Shown here: one piece after another, positions 1 to 20,194 of the stretch | How positions within the stretch are numbered: the first letter of the stretch is position 1 | How the letters are laid out: each line of letters starts with the position of its first letter | Position numbers and translations under genes: made by a program | The notes under the pieces: model-generated | Database searches by the model: none | Told to the model about the DNA's origin: nothing | The model's input: the letters and a program-made list of their open reading frames with translations, nothing else | NCBI RefSeq assembly: GCF_021183625.1 | Contig: NZ_CP089214.1 | Coordinates: forward strand, 3,224,001-3,288,000 | From: Nocardia asteroides | GTDB lineage: Bacteria; Actinomycetota; Actinomycetes; Mycobacteriales; Mycobacteriaceae | Reading direction: 5' to 3' | Length of the DNA stretch: 64,000 bases

Positions 1-11642
<11,642 letters not shown>

Positions 11643-12082
11643 CAGAGCCTCCAAGCTATCCGATTCCGTTGTCGCCGAACGGTTTCCGGGCAGCACAAAG
11701 AGACCTGCGCTACCGCGGGGTGTTGACTGCGCGACCTGCCGTTACGGCTCGCGCGGATCCTCGAATGTGAACGAAGCGGTGGCCGCCGGCTCCCGGTGGC
11801 CACCAGTCCTCGGCGGTGTCCGCCCGCCGGGGCCGGTTCAGCTGTCCTGACTCCTCACCATTCCGCCGCGGGTGTCGTCACCGCGACCTGTTGCCTACCT
11901 CACACGGATTCGGTCCGCGCATTGGACACTATGTCCTGCGTTAAAAAAACGGAACTTTTTCATCCAAAAAACCTGGGCGATTGACCAGAAGTTGCCGGGT
12001 GGCCCGGACAATCCGGGCACGAAGGTGTCACGGACCACATTCAGCGGCTGAATGTGACCTGTGGCACCGATGCCGGCCGAGA
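11643..12082. promoter_or_regulatory. NRPS upstream control region, AT-rich tract
   Basis: This 440-bp stretch carries no convincing gene. It contains a conspicuous AT-rich tract at about 11940-11972 with runs of A and T, very unlike the surrounding sequence. There is a short palindrome GGACA-CTA-TGTCC at 11924-11936 and a longer one at 12036-12056. I found no IdeR/DtxR iron box (TTAGGTTAGGCTAACC-like). The tract is a plausible NRPS promoter and a possible Lsr2-type silencer site; both are inferences. Confidence 0.5.
12036..12056. promoter_or_regulatory. Palindromic operator-like site next to the GAF regulator
   Basis: Perfect 10-bp arms CACATTCAGC and GCTGAATGTG flank a single central base, 26 bp past the stop codon of the GAF regulator. 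No T-run follows on either strand, so an operator fits better than an intrinsic terminator. Outer GTGxCAC half-sites near 12026 and 12061 add partial symmetry. Confidence 0.45.
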
Positions 12083-13483
12083 CTATGGGGCGAAACGTTG
12101 CATCCGCGTTGCATCGGCGCCGAGCCTGCGGTCGAGAACCCGGATCTTGGCCTCTATCTGCGCATACAGCGGGGATTCGCGATCGACGGTGGCGCGATAT
12201 GCCACCCAGGCGTCGGCGTCGTCCCGCCCCTCGGGGCCCGCGGTCCACCTGCGCAGCACGGCGGAGTCGCCGGAGTTCAGTACCGCCGCGCGCAGCCGCA
12301 CCCGCAGTTCGTCGCGGATGTCGAGGATGCCGGGGGCGTTCGAGCGCGGCAGCACCGGCCCGGCGTAGAGCCGGAGCGCGGCGTCGACGTCGCCGGAGTC
12401 GAGCGCACCGCGCAGCGCGTCGACGTCGGTAGCCACGTGGGTGCGCAGCCGGTACGGCCGGGAGCCGAAGACGGCGGGGCCGACGACCGCGCGCAGCCGG
12501 GACATGGCGGCCCTGATGGTGCCGTTGTCCAGGTCGGTGTCGTCGAGCAGCAGCGCGAGGTGGTCGGCGCCGAGCCCCTCGGGGTGCTCGGTGAGCAGCA
12601 GCAGGATCTCGGCGTGGCGCTGGGAGAGCAGCACCCGGCCGGTCGGCGTGGAGAGCTGTGGCTGGCCGAGGCCGAGCACGTCGAGCGCGAGCCTGCCGAT
12701 CGGCGGGGCCGGATCGTCAGGGGAGCCGTGCCGCTCGGCCCGCATGGCGCGCAGCAGCAGGTCCATCTCTGCGGCGGTGGCCGCGGCCTTGACCAGGGCG
12801 AGGATCTCCGGCCGCGCCACCCGGACGCCACCCGCGATCATCAGCACCCCGACCAGCCTGCCGTCGGGCGCGTGCACGGGGGCGGCCGCGCCGGTGAGCT
12901 GGTGCATGCGGTGCAGGAAGTGCTCGGGACCGTGGATCCAGGCCGCGCGGCCGGTGCGGACGACGAGCCCGACGGCGCCGGTGCCGACCCGCCGCTCGCT
13001 CAGGTCGTCGCCCGCGCGCAGCCCGATCTCGGCGACCGCGCTCACCAGATCCTCGTTGCCGTGCACGGTGAGCACCCGGCCGAACTGGTCGGCGACCACC
13101 ACGATGAGCCCGCCGCGCGCGGCGTCCTGCACGAGGAGTTTGTCGATGAGCGGCATCAGCACGGCGATCGGGTGCGCGTCCCGGTAGCGCTGCAGATCGG
13201 CGCCGCGCAGCCCGCGGCCGTCCACCGGGTCGAGCGGATCGATGCCACCGCGCACGCTCCGCAACCACGATTCGAGGACCAGGGGGCGCAGCAGACCGGC
13301 GAGCTGCGACAGCTGCTCGCCACCCGCGCCGAGGTACCCGTGGGCCTGCGCGGCATAGGCCTCCAGCGCACCGAGCTCGGAGCCGTGCTCCGCAGCAGGG
13401 GCCGCCGTAATACCTTCGCGCGGTCTGGTAGCGGCGTCTTCTTGCTGCCCTCGAGGCCGCCCACCCGCAAGATTGCTGACCAT
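12083..13483 (-). CDS. GAF-domain transcriptional regulator (AcoR-like sensor with C-terminal winged helix)
   Basis: About 466 aa. The N-terminal half has the SWLRSVRGGIDP signature seen in AcoR-type sensors, followed by a GAF-like region (about residues 100-230: GLIVVVADQFGRVL, VGTGAVGLVVRTGRAAWIHGPEH). The C-terminal part (about 290-380) resembles a winged-helix DNA-binding module (LLSQRHAEILLLLTEHP, IRAAMSRLRAVVG). It lacks an AAA+ sigma-54 activator domain. The start is ATG 13483 with GAAAGG just upstream; a TTG at 13504 in frame is less likely. It lies directly upstream of the NRPS in the same direction and is a plausible cluster regulator. Such proteins also often control aldehyde or alcohol dehydrogenases, so the target is open. 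Confidence 0.75.
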   Translation of the reverse strand: MVSNLAGGRPRGQQEDAATRPREGITAAPAAEHGSELGALEAYAAQAHGYLGAGGEQLSQLAGLLRPLVLESWLRSVRGGIDPLDPVDGRGLRGADLQRYRDAHPIAVLMPLIDKLLVQDAARGGLIVVVADQFGRVLTVHGNEDLVSAVAEIGLRAGDDLSERRVGTGAVGLVVRTGRAAWIHGPEHFLHRMHQLTGAAAPVHAPDGRLVGVLMIAGGVRVARPEILALVKAAATAAEMDLLLRAMRAERHGSPDDPAPPIGRLALDVLGLGQPQLSTPTGRVLLSQRHAEILLLLTEHPEGLGADHLALLLDDTDLDNGTIRAAMSRLRAVVGPAVFGSRPYRLRTHVATDVDALRGALDSGDVDAALRLYAGPVLPRSNAPGILDIRDELRVRLRAAVLNSGDSAVLRRWTAGPEGRDDADAWVAYRATVDRESPLYAQIEAKIRVLDRRLGADATRMQRFAP

Positions 13484-13607
13484 TAGCCTTTCTTTCCCCC
13501 CCAAACTGTACCGGCGCGTAGGTTCTCGGCGGGGCGGATGGCTCCTTTGTCCTTCACCTCACAATGGCGACCGCGGCGGCGAAATTGTGACCTATTAGTC
13601 CTTCAGA

Positions 13608-15044
13608 TTATCCGCGCAGGCCGGCCGCGATCAGCTCCGCGAGCGCGACGACCATCGCCTGCGGCCCGCGGGACAGCGGGACCGGCACGATCGACAGGTC
13701 CGCGATCCACAGGTCGTCCAGGCCGTACAGCCGTCCCATCCGGTCCACCACCGCATGGTTGTCATCCTGCCTCCCCATGCGACAGGAGCCGGCCAAATGT
13801 TGCGAAGTGGTGAGAATCGCGGGCAGTCCGGCCGCCGCGGGCGGCTGCGCCGACGCCCGCGCGCCCGCCATCCCGGACAGCAGTTCGGCCGCGCCGCCGA
13901 GGCCGTCGCGCATCGCCCGCCGATCGGCCGCGGCGGCCAGGTGGTTGTGTTCGATCACAGGAGGCACGCGGGGGTCGGCGGCGCGCAGCCGGAGCGTTCC
14001 GGTGGTAGCCGGGCGCATGAGCGCGACCCCGATCCGGCGCACCCCCGGCGCGAACTCCAGCGCGTACGGCCGCACCTCGACGCCGTCCAGCTCCAGCACC
14101 GTCTCCAGCGCCACCGCGCCGGGGCGGCGCACAGCGGCGCGGTAGTCGAGCCCGATCTCCGGGTGGTCGGCGCAGTGCAGCCCGACCGGCGCCGCCAGCA
14201 TCGGCTCGATCCCGGCGGCGCGCAGCTCGTCCGGCGGGCCGATACCGGAGCGCAGCAGCAGCGCCGCCGACTCGATGGCGCCGGCGCAGAGCACCACCCG
14301 GCCCGCGCGCATGGTCTCGGTCTCCGTGCGCACCCCGGCCACCCGGCCGCGCTCGATGAGCAGCCCGGTGACCTGGGTTCCGCCGCGCAGCGCGAGGTTC
14401 GGCCTGCTCAGCGCGGGCAGCAGGTAGCGGGAGCCGGTGTCGGCGCGCAGCGGGCCGTCCAGCGAGCAGGGCACCGGGCCGACGCCGGTGGCGGGGGCAT
14501 CAGGGGCATTCCAGTCCGGCACCGTGGGGAAGCCCGCGGCCAGCGCGGCGGCGGTGAAGGGGTCGTCCGGCGCGGCGGGGCGGCGCACCGGGATGGGGCC
14601 GTCGGTGCCGTGGTAGGGCGCGGAGCCGAAGTCCAGGTCGCGCTCGATCGCCGCGAAGACCGGCGCCAGCGCGGCAGCGCTCCAGCTGTCGTCGCCGACC
14701 TGCGCGGACCAGGCGGCAAGGTCGGCGGCGGGCGGGCGGATGAAGTAGGCCCCGTTGACCGCGCCGGAGCCGCCGAGCGCCGCCCCGCGCACCAGGGTGG
14801 CCGCGACCGGGACGCCGTCGGCGTACCCGAGCACGGCGGGGTAGTGCCGCAGCCACGGCGCGGCCGGGTCGAGCGGCAGCGTCGCGGCGTCGAGCAGGCC
14901 GGGCGGAGCCAGCGCGGGGGTCGCCCAGACCGGGCCGGCCTCCAGGACCAGCACGGTGTGCGCGGGGTCGGCGCTCAACCGGGCGGCGACCACGCAGCCT
15001 GCGGTACCGGCGCCGACGACCAGCGTGTCCGGCTCCGGCCGCAC
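13608..15044 (-). CDS. mftG: Mycofactocin-associated GMC oxidoreductase MftG
   Basis: 478 aa, flavin-dependent GMC family. The N-terminal FAD-binding motif VVGAGTAGCVVAARLS is followed by LEAGP. RGAALGGSGAVNGAYF and LCAGAIESAALLLRSGIG are the usual GMC signatures. The C-terminus has SQHLAGSCRMG and the closing IADLSIVPVPLSRGPQ segment. MftG proteins are reported to reoxidise mycofactocinol to feed electrons to respiration. It starts with GTG three bases after the mftF stop, so the two genes are probably cotranscribed and coupled. Family assignment rests on overall pattern plus the mftF neighbour; another GMC alcohol oxidase is the main alternative. Confidence 0.85.
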   Translation of the reverse strand: MRPEPDTLVVGAGTAGCVVAARLSADPAHTVLVLEAGPVWATPALAPPGLLDAATLPLDPAAPWLRHYPAVLGYADGVPVAATLVRGAALGGSGAVNGAYFIRPPAADLAAWSAQVGDDSWSAAALAPVFAAIERDLDFGSAPYHGTDGPIPVRRPAAPDDPFTAAALAAGFPTVPDWNAPDAPATGVGPVPCSLDGPLRADTGSRYLLPALSRPNLALRGGTQVTGLLIERGRVAGVRTETETMRAGRVVLCAGAIESAALLLRSGIGPPDELRAAGIEPMLAAPVGLHCADHPEIGLDYRAAVRRPGAVALETVLELDGVEVRPYALEFAPGVRRIGVALMRPATTGTLRLRAADPRVPPVIEHNHLAAAADRRAMRDGLGGAAELLSGMAGARASAQPPAAAGLPAILTTSQHLAGSCRMGRQDDNHAVVDRMGRLYGLDDLWIADLSIVPVPLSRGPQAMVVALAELIAAGLRG

Positions 15045-15047
15045 GGC

Positions 15048-16448
15048 TCAGCCCATCCGGAAGCGGAGCACCGGGGTGAGCGCGGCCGCGCTGCGCGCCC
15101 GGTACGCCCCGAGCCACAGCCCGGAGCCGTAGGCGATGTCGTCCAGCCGCTTGAAGCCCAGGTACCGCACCGGGTCGAGGCCGTCGCGCTGGTAGTGCGT
15201 GTACCAGTCGACCAGCCCCTCGCCGACCGCGAGCAGCAGCGCCACCCGCCGGATCCGGCGCGAGGCCAGCACCGCGAGCAGCGTCACCGGCCAGTAGTGC
15301 CTGCAGGCCGCGGAGGCGATCCGCCACAGCCCGCCGGCGAAGCCCCTGGTGACGTAGATCGCCGCGATCCGATTCGGGTTGTCCAGCCCGGCGAGCGCCC
15401 GGCGCAGCCGCAGCCCGGCCGCGAACAGCGTGCCGATCCCGCCCGCCGCGCCGAGCTTGGTGCCGGTGCCGAAGAGCACGGCGGCGAGCAGGGTCCAGGC
15501 GGGCAGCGTGAGCGGGGAGACCAGCTCCGCGTGCCGCTCCGCCAGCGGGGCGGCGCCGGTGCCGTAGTACCGCCTGCGCGCGAACCAGGAGCGGAAGGTC
15601 ACCCGGTGGTCGTGCGCCACCCTGGCGGCCGGCTCGTACCGCAGCCGCCAGCCCGCGCGCTCCAGCCGCCAGCACAGGTCGACGTCCTCCGCGACCCGCA
15701 TGTCCTCGTCGAAGCCGCCCGCGTCCAGCAGCGCCTGCCTGCGCACCAGCAGCGCAGCGCTCGGCACGTAGCTGACCACGGTGTTCGAGCGCACCGCGGC
15801 CTCGCGCCGCCCCAGGTCCAGCGACGAACGCGAATGCTCGTAGCGGGCAAGGGCATTGGCGCGCGGGTCGAGCGCGACGATGCGCGGCGCGACCAGCGCC
15901 ACCTCGGGGTCGCTGAAGTGCCCGAGCATGACCTCCAGCCACCCGGTGCGCGGGACCACGTCGCTGTCGAGGAAGGCAACGTAGTCGGTCGTCGCGGCGC
16001 GCAGCCCGGCATTGCGCGCGGCCGACGGGCCGAGCGCCCGGTCGTGCCGCAGCACGGTGACCGCCGCCCGCCGCAGCGGGTCGCGCACCGGCTCGGTCGA
16101 GCCGTCGTCCACCACGATCACCCGGTGGTGCTCGGAGATTCCGGCCAGCAACCGGTCGAGCCCGGCGGCGTTGTCGCGCAGCGGCACCACCACCGTCACC
16201 TGCTCCGGCGACGGCAGCAGCCGCGGGCGCGGATTGCCGACCCCCGAGTCGAGCAGCCGCCGCGCCACCGTGGCCGAGCGCTGATCGGTGACCTCCAGGT
16301 AGCCGTCGCCGATCATGGCGGCGGCCTCCGGCGCGAGCCGCAGCAGCCGGGCGGGCGAGCCGCCGATCAGGATCCGGCCGCCCGAGAACGCGCGCACCCG
16401 CGGATCGATCCGCACCCCGAAACCGTCGGGCAGGCGATCGTGGCGCAT
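15048..16448 (-). CDS. mftF: Mycofactocin glycosyltransferase MftF
   Basis: 466 aa. A short N-terminal extension (about 80 residues) typical of MftF precedes a GT2 domain: [17 protein letters not shown], the [11 protein letters not shown] strand, and the metal-binding [25 protein letters not shown] follows. The C-terminal third has hydrophobic membrane-associated segments ([36 protein letters not shown]). MftF adds the oligoglucose chain to premycofactocin. ATG 16448 is chosen because the upstream in-frame extension is Arg/Pro-rich and unlike the family. It is followed by mftG, as in mycobacteria, but the precursor and maturase genes mftA-E are not upstream. Confidence 0.92.
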   Translation of the reverse strand: MRHDRLPDGFGVRIDPRVRAFSGGRILIGGSPARLLRLAPEAAAMIGDGYLEVTDQRSATVARRLLDSGVGNPRPRLLPSPEQVTVVVPLRDNAAGLDRLLAGISEHHRVIVVDDGSTEPVRDPLRRAAVTVLRHDRALGPSAARNAGLRAATTDYVAFLDSDVVPRTGWLEVMLGHFSDPEVALVAPRIVALDPRANALARYEHSRSSLDLGRREAAVRSNTVVSYVPSAALLVRRQALLDAGGFDEDMRVAEDVDLCWRLERAGWRLRYEPAARVAHDHRVTFRSWFARRRYYGTGAAPLAERHAELVSPLTLPAWTLLAAVLFGTGTKLGAAGGIGTLFAAGLRLRRALAGLDNPNRIAAIYVTRGFAGGLWRIASAACRHYWPVTLLAVLASRRIRRVALLLAVGEGLVDWYTHYQRDGLDPVRYLGFKRLDDIAYGSGLWLGAYRARSAAALTPVLRFRMG

Positions 16449-16757
16449 TCCTGCGATGCTATGCCGAATCGGCGGCGCGGGCATCATCGGCCGCCGCCAC
16501 CTGCGGCGTTGGGGCGAGCCGCCGCGCGAGGTCCGGCATACCGGGGGCAACCTCGCGGAGCGGCCGGAAAAACCGCAACACGTTACAGTGCCCCCGCGCG
16601 CGGGGCGGCACGGTGAACCAGGCATCGCCCCGCACCCCCGGTTGACCGGGCGCGCCGCGCGCGGAACCGGCCCGCCCGCGCGGGTTCTAGACTTCGGTGG
16701 GAAACGCAGGTGAACGGCGAGTGACGGGTGGCACACACCCGCGGCGGTAGAGGTGGC
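16449..16757. promoter_or_regulatory. Divergent promoter region between mftF and the TetR gene
   Basis: 309 bp between divergent starts. It holds the operator-like box at 16574-16587. I looked on the minus strand for an mftA-like mini-gene ending in the GMCGVY-type tail and found none. No other gene is supported. Confidence 0.55.
16574..16587. promoter_or_regulatory. AACACGTT operator box upstream of the TetR gene
   Basis: The 14-mer CGCAACACGTTACA is centred on the palindrome AACACGTT. It matches the KstR-type pattern TnnAACnnGTTnnA at all but the first base. A near-identical copy, with the same AAAAC flank and AGT tail, lies at 17400-17413. It is probably bound by the TetR protein encoded at 16758 or by KstR. 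Confidence 0.6.
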
Positions 16758-17396
16758 ATGGGAGTCGGACGCACGCAGGCCGGCGGGGCGGGCAACTCGC
16801 TCTCGGAGGCCGAGATCGTCGAGGCCGCACTGCGGGTGGTCCGCCAGGACGGCGTGGCGAAGCTCTCCATGCGGCGACTATCCCGCGAACTCGGCGTCTC
16901 GCCGATGGCCCCCTACTACTACGTGGCCGACAAGCGCGAGCTGCTCGACCTGGTCGCCACCGCCGCGCTCACCGGACTCCGCACGCCACCGCCGGATTCC
17001 GGGCCGTGGCAGCTGCGGCTGCGCGACCTGATCGACCAGATCGACGAGAAGCTGCGCAAGCACCCCGGGCTCGGCGACATCCTGCTCGAACAGATGCTCG
17101 GCAAACAGCTCGACCTGATCACCGCCATCATGGAGATCCTGGTCGACGCCGGCTTCGACGACCGCAACGTGCTCGCCGCCTACGCCACGATCCACACCTA
17201 CCTCTTCGGCCGCAGCCGGGTGCAGCCGCGCGACCGCTACTCGCCCCCGGACGTCACCCTGCCGGAGCCGGTGGCCCGGGCCAGCCGATACATGGCGGAC
17301 CTGCGCGGCCGCTACTCCTACGACTTCGGCATGGAGGTGCTCGTCGCCGGGCTGGAGGCCCAGCTTGTCCGCCGGCCGCGCGCCGACGTAGGATAA
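16758..17396 (+). CDS. TetR-family transcriptional regulator
   Basis: 212 aa. The N-terminal helix-turn-helix (about residues 14-60: [48 protein letters not shown]) is typical TetR. The ligand-binding part is all-helical and not assignable to a substrate. ATG 16758 is preceded by AGAGG; an in-frame GTG at 16728 is the alternative. It sits between two AACACGTT boxes, one upstream and one before the downstream KshB-like gene, suggesting self-regulation and control of that gene. Despite lying beside mftF it does not resemble MftR, whose helix-turn-helix begins differently. Confidence 0.88.
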   Translation: MGVGRTQAGGAGNSLSEAEIVEAALRVVRQDGVAKLSMRRLSRELGVSPMAPYYYVADKRELLDLVATAALTGLRTPPPDSGPWQLRLRDLIDQIDEKLRKHPGLGDILLEQMLGKQLDLITAIMEILVDAGFDDRNVLAAYATIHTYLFGRSRVQPRDRYSPPDVTLPEPVARASRYMADLRGRYSYDFGMEVLVAGLEAQLVRRPRADVG

Positions 17397-17399
17397 AAC

Positions 17400-17413
17400 T
17401 GCAACACGTTCTA
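17400..17413. promoter_or_regulatory. AACACGTT operator box upstream of the KshB-like gene
   Basis: TGCAACACGTTCTA fits the KstR consensus TnnAACnnGTTnnA exactly. It lies four bases after the TetR stop and 44 bases before the reductase start. Its flanks match those of the box at 16574. Confidence 0.65.
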
Positions 17414-17457
17414 GTTCTCGCGTCGCTCCCGGTGCCGCCGGGTCCGGAAAGGACGAC

Positions 17458-18513
17458 ATGACCACCGTCGAGGTCCCCCATGGTTCGCGTTCGGCCGTGC
17501 TGCGCGTCGCCGCGGTCGTCGCGGAGACGGCCGACGCCTGCTCGCTCGTCTTCGAGGTGCCGGACGCGTTGCGCGAGCGGTTCCAGTACAAGCCGGGCCA
17601 GTTCCTGACCCTGCGCATTCCCAGCGACCGCACCGGCTCGGTGGCGCGCTGCTACTCCCTGGCCAGCTCGCCGCATACCGACGACGCGCCCAAGGTGACG
17701 GTGAAGCGCACCGACGGCGGCTACGGCTCCAACTGGGTCTGCGACAACGTCAAGGCAGGTGACGAGCTAGAGGTGCTCCCGCCCTCCGGCGTCTTCACCC
17801 CCAAGGATCTCGGCGCCGACCTGCTGCTCTTCGGCGCGGGCAGCGGCATCACGCCGGTCATGTCCATCCTGAAGTCCGCGCTGGATCAGGGCTCCGGCCG
17901 GATCGTGCTGGTCTATGCCAACCGGGACGCCGCCTCGGTGATCTTCGCCGACGAGCTGCGCGAGCTGGCCAAGCGCCACCCCGGCAGGCTCACCGTGCTG
18001 CACTGGCTGGAGAGCCTGCAGGGGCTGCCGAGCACCGAGCAGCTGGCCGGGCTGGTGGCGCCCTACACCGAGCACCACGCCTTCATGTGCGGCCCCAAGG
18101 CGTTCATGGACCGGGTGCACGACGCGCTCGGCACGCTCGGCGTCCCGCGCGACCGCACGCACGCCGAGGTCTTCAACTCGCTGGCGGGCGACCCGTTCGC
18201 CGAGCACGTCGCCGCCGAGGTGAGCGACGCGGACGCCGCCGACGCCGCCACCGTCGAGGTGGAGCTGGACGGCGAGACGCACGAGCTGCGCTGGCCGCGC
18301 AAGCAGACACTGGTCGACATCATGCTCGACAGGGGCATCGACGTGCCCTACTCCTGCCAGGAGGGCGAGTGCGGCTCCTGCGCCTGCACCGTGCTCGAGG
18401 GCAAGGTCGAGATGGACAACGCCGAGATCCTCGACCCCGAGGACATCGAGAACGGGTACATCCTCGGCTGCCAGGCCCGCCCGATCACCGACCGGCTGCG
18501 CATCCAGTTCTGA
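17458..18513 (+). CDS. Ferredoxin reductase subunit of a Rieske oxygenase, KshB-like
   Basis: 351 aa. An FAD-binding domain (PGQFLTLRIPS, RCYSLASSP around residues 50-72) comes first. An NAD-binding domain follows (LLLFGAGSGITPVMSILKSA; MCGPKAFMDRVHDAL). A C-terminal plant-type [2Fe-2S] domain has cysteines at about 300, 305 and 308 (CQEGECGSCAC) and a fourth in ILGCQA. The whole reads like KshB, the reductase of 3-ketosteroid 9-alpha-hydroxylase, including VLHWLESLQGLPS. It passes electrons from NADH to a terminal oxygenase that is not in this window. A KstR-like box precedes it, which supports a steroid link; a paralogue serving another oxygenase is possible. A good AAAGGAC ribosome site precedes ATG 17458. 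Confidence 0.85.
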   Translation: MTTVEVPHGSRSAVLRVAAVVAETADACSLVFEVPDALRERFQYKPGQFLTLRIPSDRTGSVARCYSLASSPHTDDAPKVTVKRTDGGYGSNWVCDNVKAGDELEVLPPSGVFTPKDLGADLLLFGAGSGITPVMSILKSALDQGSGRIVLVYANRDAASVIFADELRELAKRHPGRLTVLHWLESLQGLPSTEQLAGLVAPYTEHHAFMCGPKAFMDRVHDALGTLGVPRDRTHAEVFNSLAGDPFAEHVAAEVSDADAADAATVEVELDGETHELRWPRKQTLVDIMLDRGIDVPYSCQEGECGSCACTVLEGKVEMDNAEILDPEDIENGYILGCQARPITDRLRIQF

Positions 18514-18534
18514 GCGCTCAGCTCTGAGCGCTCA
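18511..18534. terminator. Twin TGAGCGCTCA palindromes at a convergent gene junction
   Basis: TGAGCGCTCA occurs twice, at 18511-18520 and 18525-18534. The first copy begins with the stop codon of the KshB-like gene; the second contains the stop codon of the opposing alkylation-repair gene. The arrangement suggests a compact bidirectional terminator, though no T-run is present. Confidence 0.4.
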
Positions 18535-19383
18535 GCGCAGGGCGCGGTAGCGGGCGCGCTCGGCCGGATCGAGGTGCTCGGTGGCGTAGCTGAGCGCGGT
18601 ACGGCCCATGGCCGCCGCGTGCTGGTCGAGGAAGCCGGTCAGCACCGCGCGGTCGACCCGCTTGCCGACCTCGCGGAGCATCCACCCGGACGCCTTCTGC
18701 AGCAGGTCGCGGCGGTCCGGCAGCAGCAGTTCGACCAGCTCCAGCGTGGTGCCCGGATCACCGGCCTTGATGAAGGCGAAGGTGCTGAGCAGCGCGACCC
18801 GGCGCTCCCAGAGCGAATCGGCGGCGGCGAGCTCGACGAGCAGGTCGCGCGGGCGGTCGAGCAGCCAGCGGCCGACGATGTGCTCGGCGGAGGCGTCCAC
18901 CAGGTCCCAGTTGTTCACTCGCCCGCCGCGCACCGCACGCAGGTACAGCTCGACGATCGCGCGCTGCGTCTCCTCGTCACGGCTGCGCGGGCGGGCGGCG
19001 AGTTCGGAGCGGCGGTTCAGGATGAAGAGCGCCGCCAGCCGCTCCTCGTGCACCGGGCTCGCCAGCAGCTCGTCGACCTGATCCAGCGGCAGTTCGGCAA
19101 AGCGCGCGGCGACCTTCCTGGTGGCGGGCACCCGGACCCCGATGAAGACATCGCCCTCGCCGTACTCGCCCGGCCCGGTCTTGAAGAAGCGCCGCAACCC
19201 CGCGGCGTCGACGGGATCGGCCTGCGCCGCCAGCGCGGCCCGCAGCGCAACGGCGGTATCCGAGCCGACCGCCGAACTCCGTGCTTCCGTGCCTGCCGAC
19301 CGCCGTCCCCCGGCACCGGCCGCGCTGCCTGCGGTTCCGACCTGCCACCTTGGCTCGCGGACCCGATCGACGCCAGGGGTCAC
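18532..19383 (-). CDS. DNA alkylation repair protein, AlkD-like HEAT repeat family
   Basis: About 283 aa. The conserved part (about residues 46-283) has the family pattern FFKTGPGEYGEGDVFIGVRVP near its start, then helical HEAT-like pairs with RVNNWDLVDASAEHIVG and LLQKASGWMLREVGKR. AlkD-type glycosylases excise N3/N7-alkylated purines without flipping the base. The start is taken as GTG 19383, which overlaps the racemase stop (GTGA) and implies translational coupling. No ATG or GTG start lies between it and the conserved domain. The first 45 residues look disordered and Gly/Arg-rich, which is longer than usual. Confidence 0.85.
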   Translation of the reverse strand: MTPGVDRVREPRWQVGTAGSAAGAGGRRSAGTEARSSAVGSDTAVALRAALAAQADPVDAAGLRRFFKTGPGEYGEGDVFIGVRVPATRKVAARFAELPLDQVDELLASPVHEERLAALFILNRRSELAARPRSRDEETQRAIVELYLRAVRGGRVNNWDLVDASAEHIVGRWLLDRPRDLLVELAAADSLWERRVALLSTFAFIKAGDPGTTLELVELLLPDRRDLLQKASGWMLREVGKRVDRAVLTGFLDQHAAAMGRTALSYATEHLDPAERARYRALR

Positions 19384-20144
19384 GGCAGCCCGGCGCCGAG
19401 CAGCCGCCCCGACTCGAACGCCCCCGCGCTCGGCGGCAGCGGCCCGGGGCGCCCGCTGGTGCGCACCAGGATGGTGCCGTTTCCGGTGCTCGGCCGCCCC
19501 AGCTCCGCCATCCGGCGCACCGTCTGCGCGGCCACCGCGGGCGCGCTGTCGAAGAGCCGGACCCCGGCGGGCAGCGCGGCCAGGATCTCGTCGGCCATGA
19601 GCGGGTAGTGCGTGCAGCCGAGCACGACACCCTCGACGCCATCGGGCGTGCGCTCGGCGGCCGAGGCGATGGCCCGGCGGGCGGCCGCGAGCTCGCCGCG
19701 GTCGATGGAGTCGGCGAGGCCGTGGCAGGCGATCCCGACCACCTCGGCGGCACCGCCGAAGCGGGCGATCAGGTCCGCCTGGTACCGGCTGGCGGTGGTG
19801 GCCGCGGTCGCCCAGACCGCCACCGAGCGGCACTCCGCCGCGGCGGGCTTGATGGCGGGCACGGTGCCGACCACCGGCACCTGCGGCCCCACCATGGCCC
19901 GCAGCTGCGCCAGCGCGGTGACGCTGGCGGTATTGCACGGCAGCACGATCACCTCGGCGCCGAGCCGCAGCGAATCCGCGGCGGTGTCGAGCACCCGCTG
20001 CACCGTCCACGCCTCCGGCTTCGGCCCCCAGGGCGCGCCGTCCGGGTCGAGCTGGAGCAGCAGGTCCACGTCCGGGCGCAGTTTGCGCAGCCAGGCCGCC
20101 GTCGGCAGCAGGCCGAGCCCCGAATCGATGAGCGCCACGATCAC
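19380..20144 (-). CDS. Aspartate/glutamate racemase family protein (MurI-like)
   Basis: 254 aa. It begins MIVALIDSGLGLLPTA, matching the N-terminal DSG motif of MurI. It carries both catalytic cysteine motifs, LPCNTAS (about residue 73) and GCTHYP (about 179). Such enzymes interconvert L- and D-Glu or Asp without a cofactor. The glycine pair of classical MurI (DSGVGGLS) is replaced by GLGLLPT, so it may be a paralogue rather than the cell-wall enzyme. GTG 20144 is chosen over GTG 20153 because it gives the family N-terminus and has GGTGAG upstream. It overlaps the repair gene by four bases. Confidence 0.82.
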   Translation of the reverse strand: MIVALIDSGLGLLPTAAWLRKLRPDVDLLLQLDPDGAPWGPKPEAWTVQRVLDTAADSLRLGAEVIVLPCNTASVTALAQLRAMVGPQVPVVGTVPAIKPAAAECRSVAVWATAATTASRYQADLIARFGGAAEVVGIACHGLADSIDRGELAAARRAIASAAERTPDGVEGVVLGCTHYPLMADEILAALPAGVRLFDSAPAVAAQTVRRMAELGRPSTGNGTILVRTSGRPGPLPPSAGAFESGRLLGAGLP

Positions 20145-20194
20145 ACCGCTCACCGTATTACAGGGCCGGGACACCCCTGCCCGCCGAGCCGCGC

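Noticed and set aside
11643..12082. IdeR/Fur iron box before the NRPS
   Set aside because: No sequence resembling TTAGGTTAGGCTAACC was found, so a siderophore role is not supported by regulation here.
16449..16757. Hidden mftA peptide gene in the mftF upstream gap
   Set aside because: No frame contains the conserved GMCGVY-type tail.
16758..17396. TetR gene as MftR
   Set aside because: It is near mftF, but its helix-turn-helix and length do not look like MftR, and its operators flank itself and the KshB-like gene.
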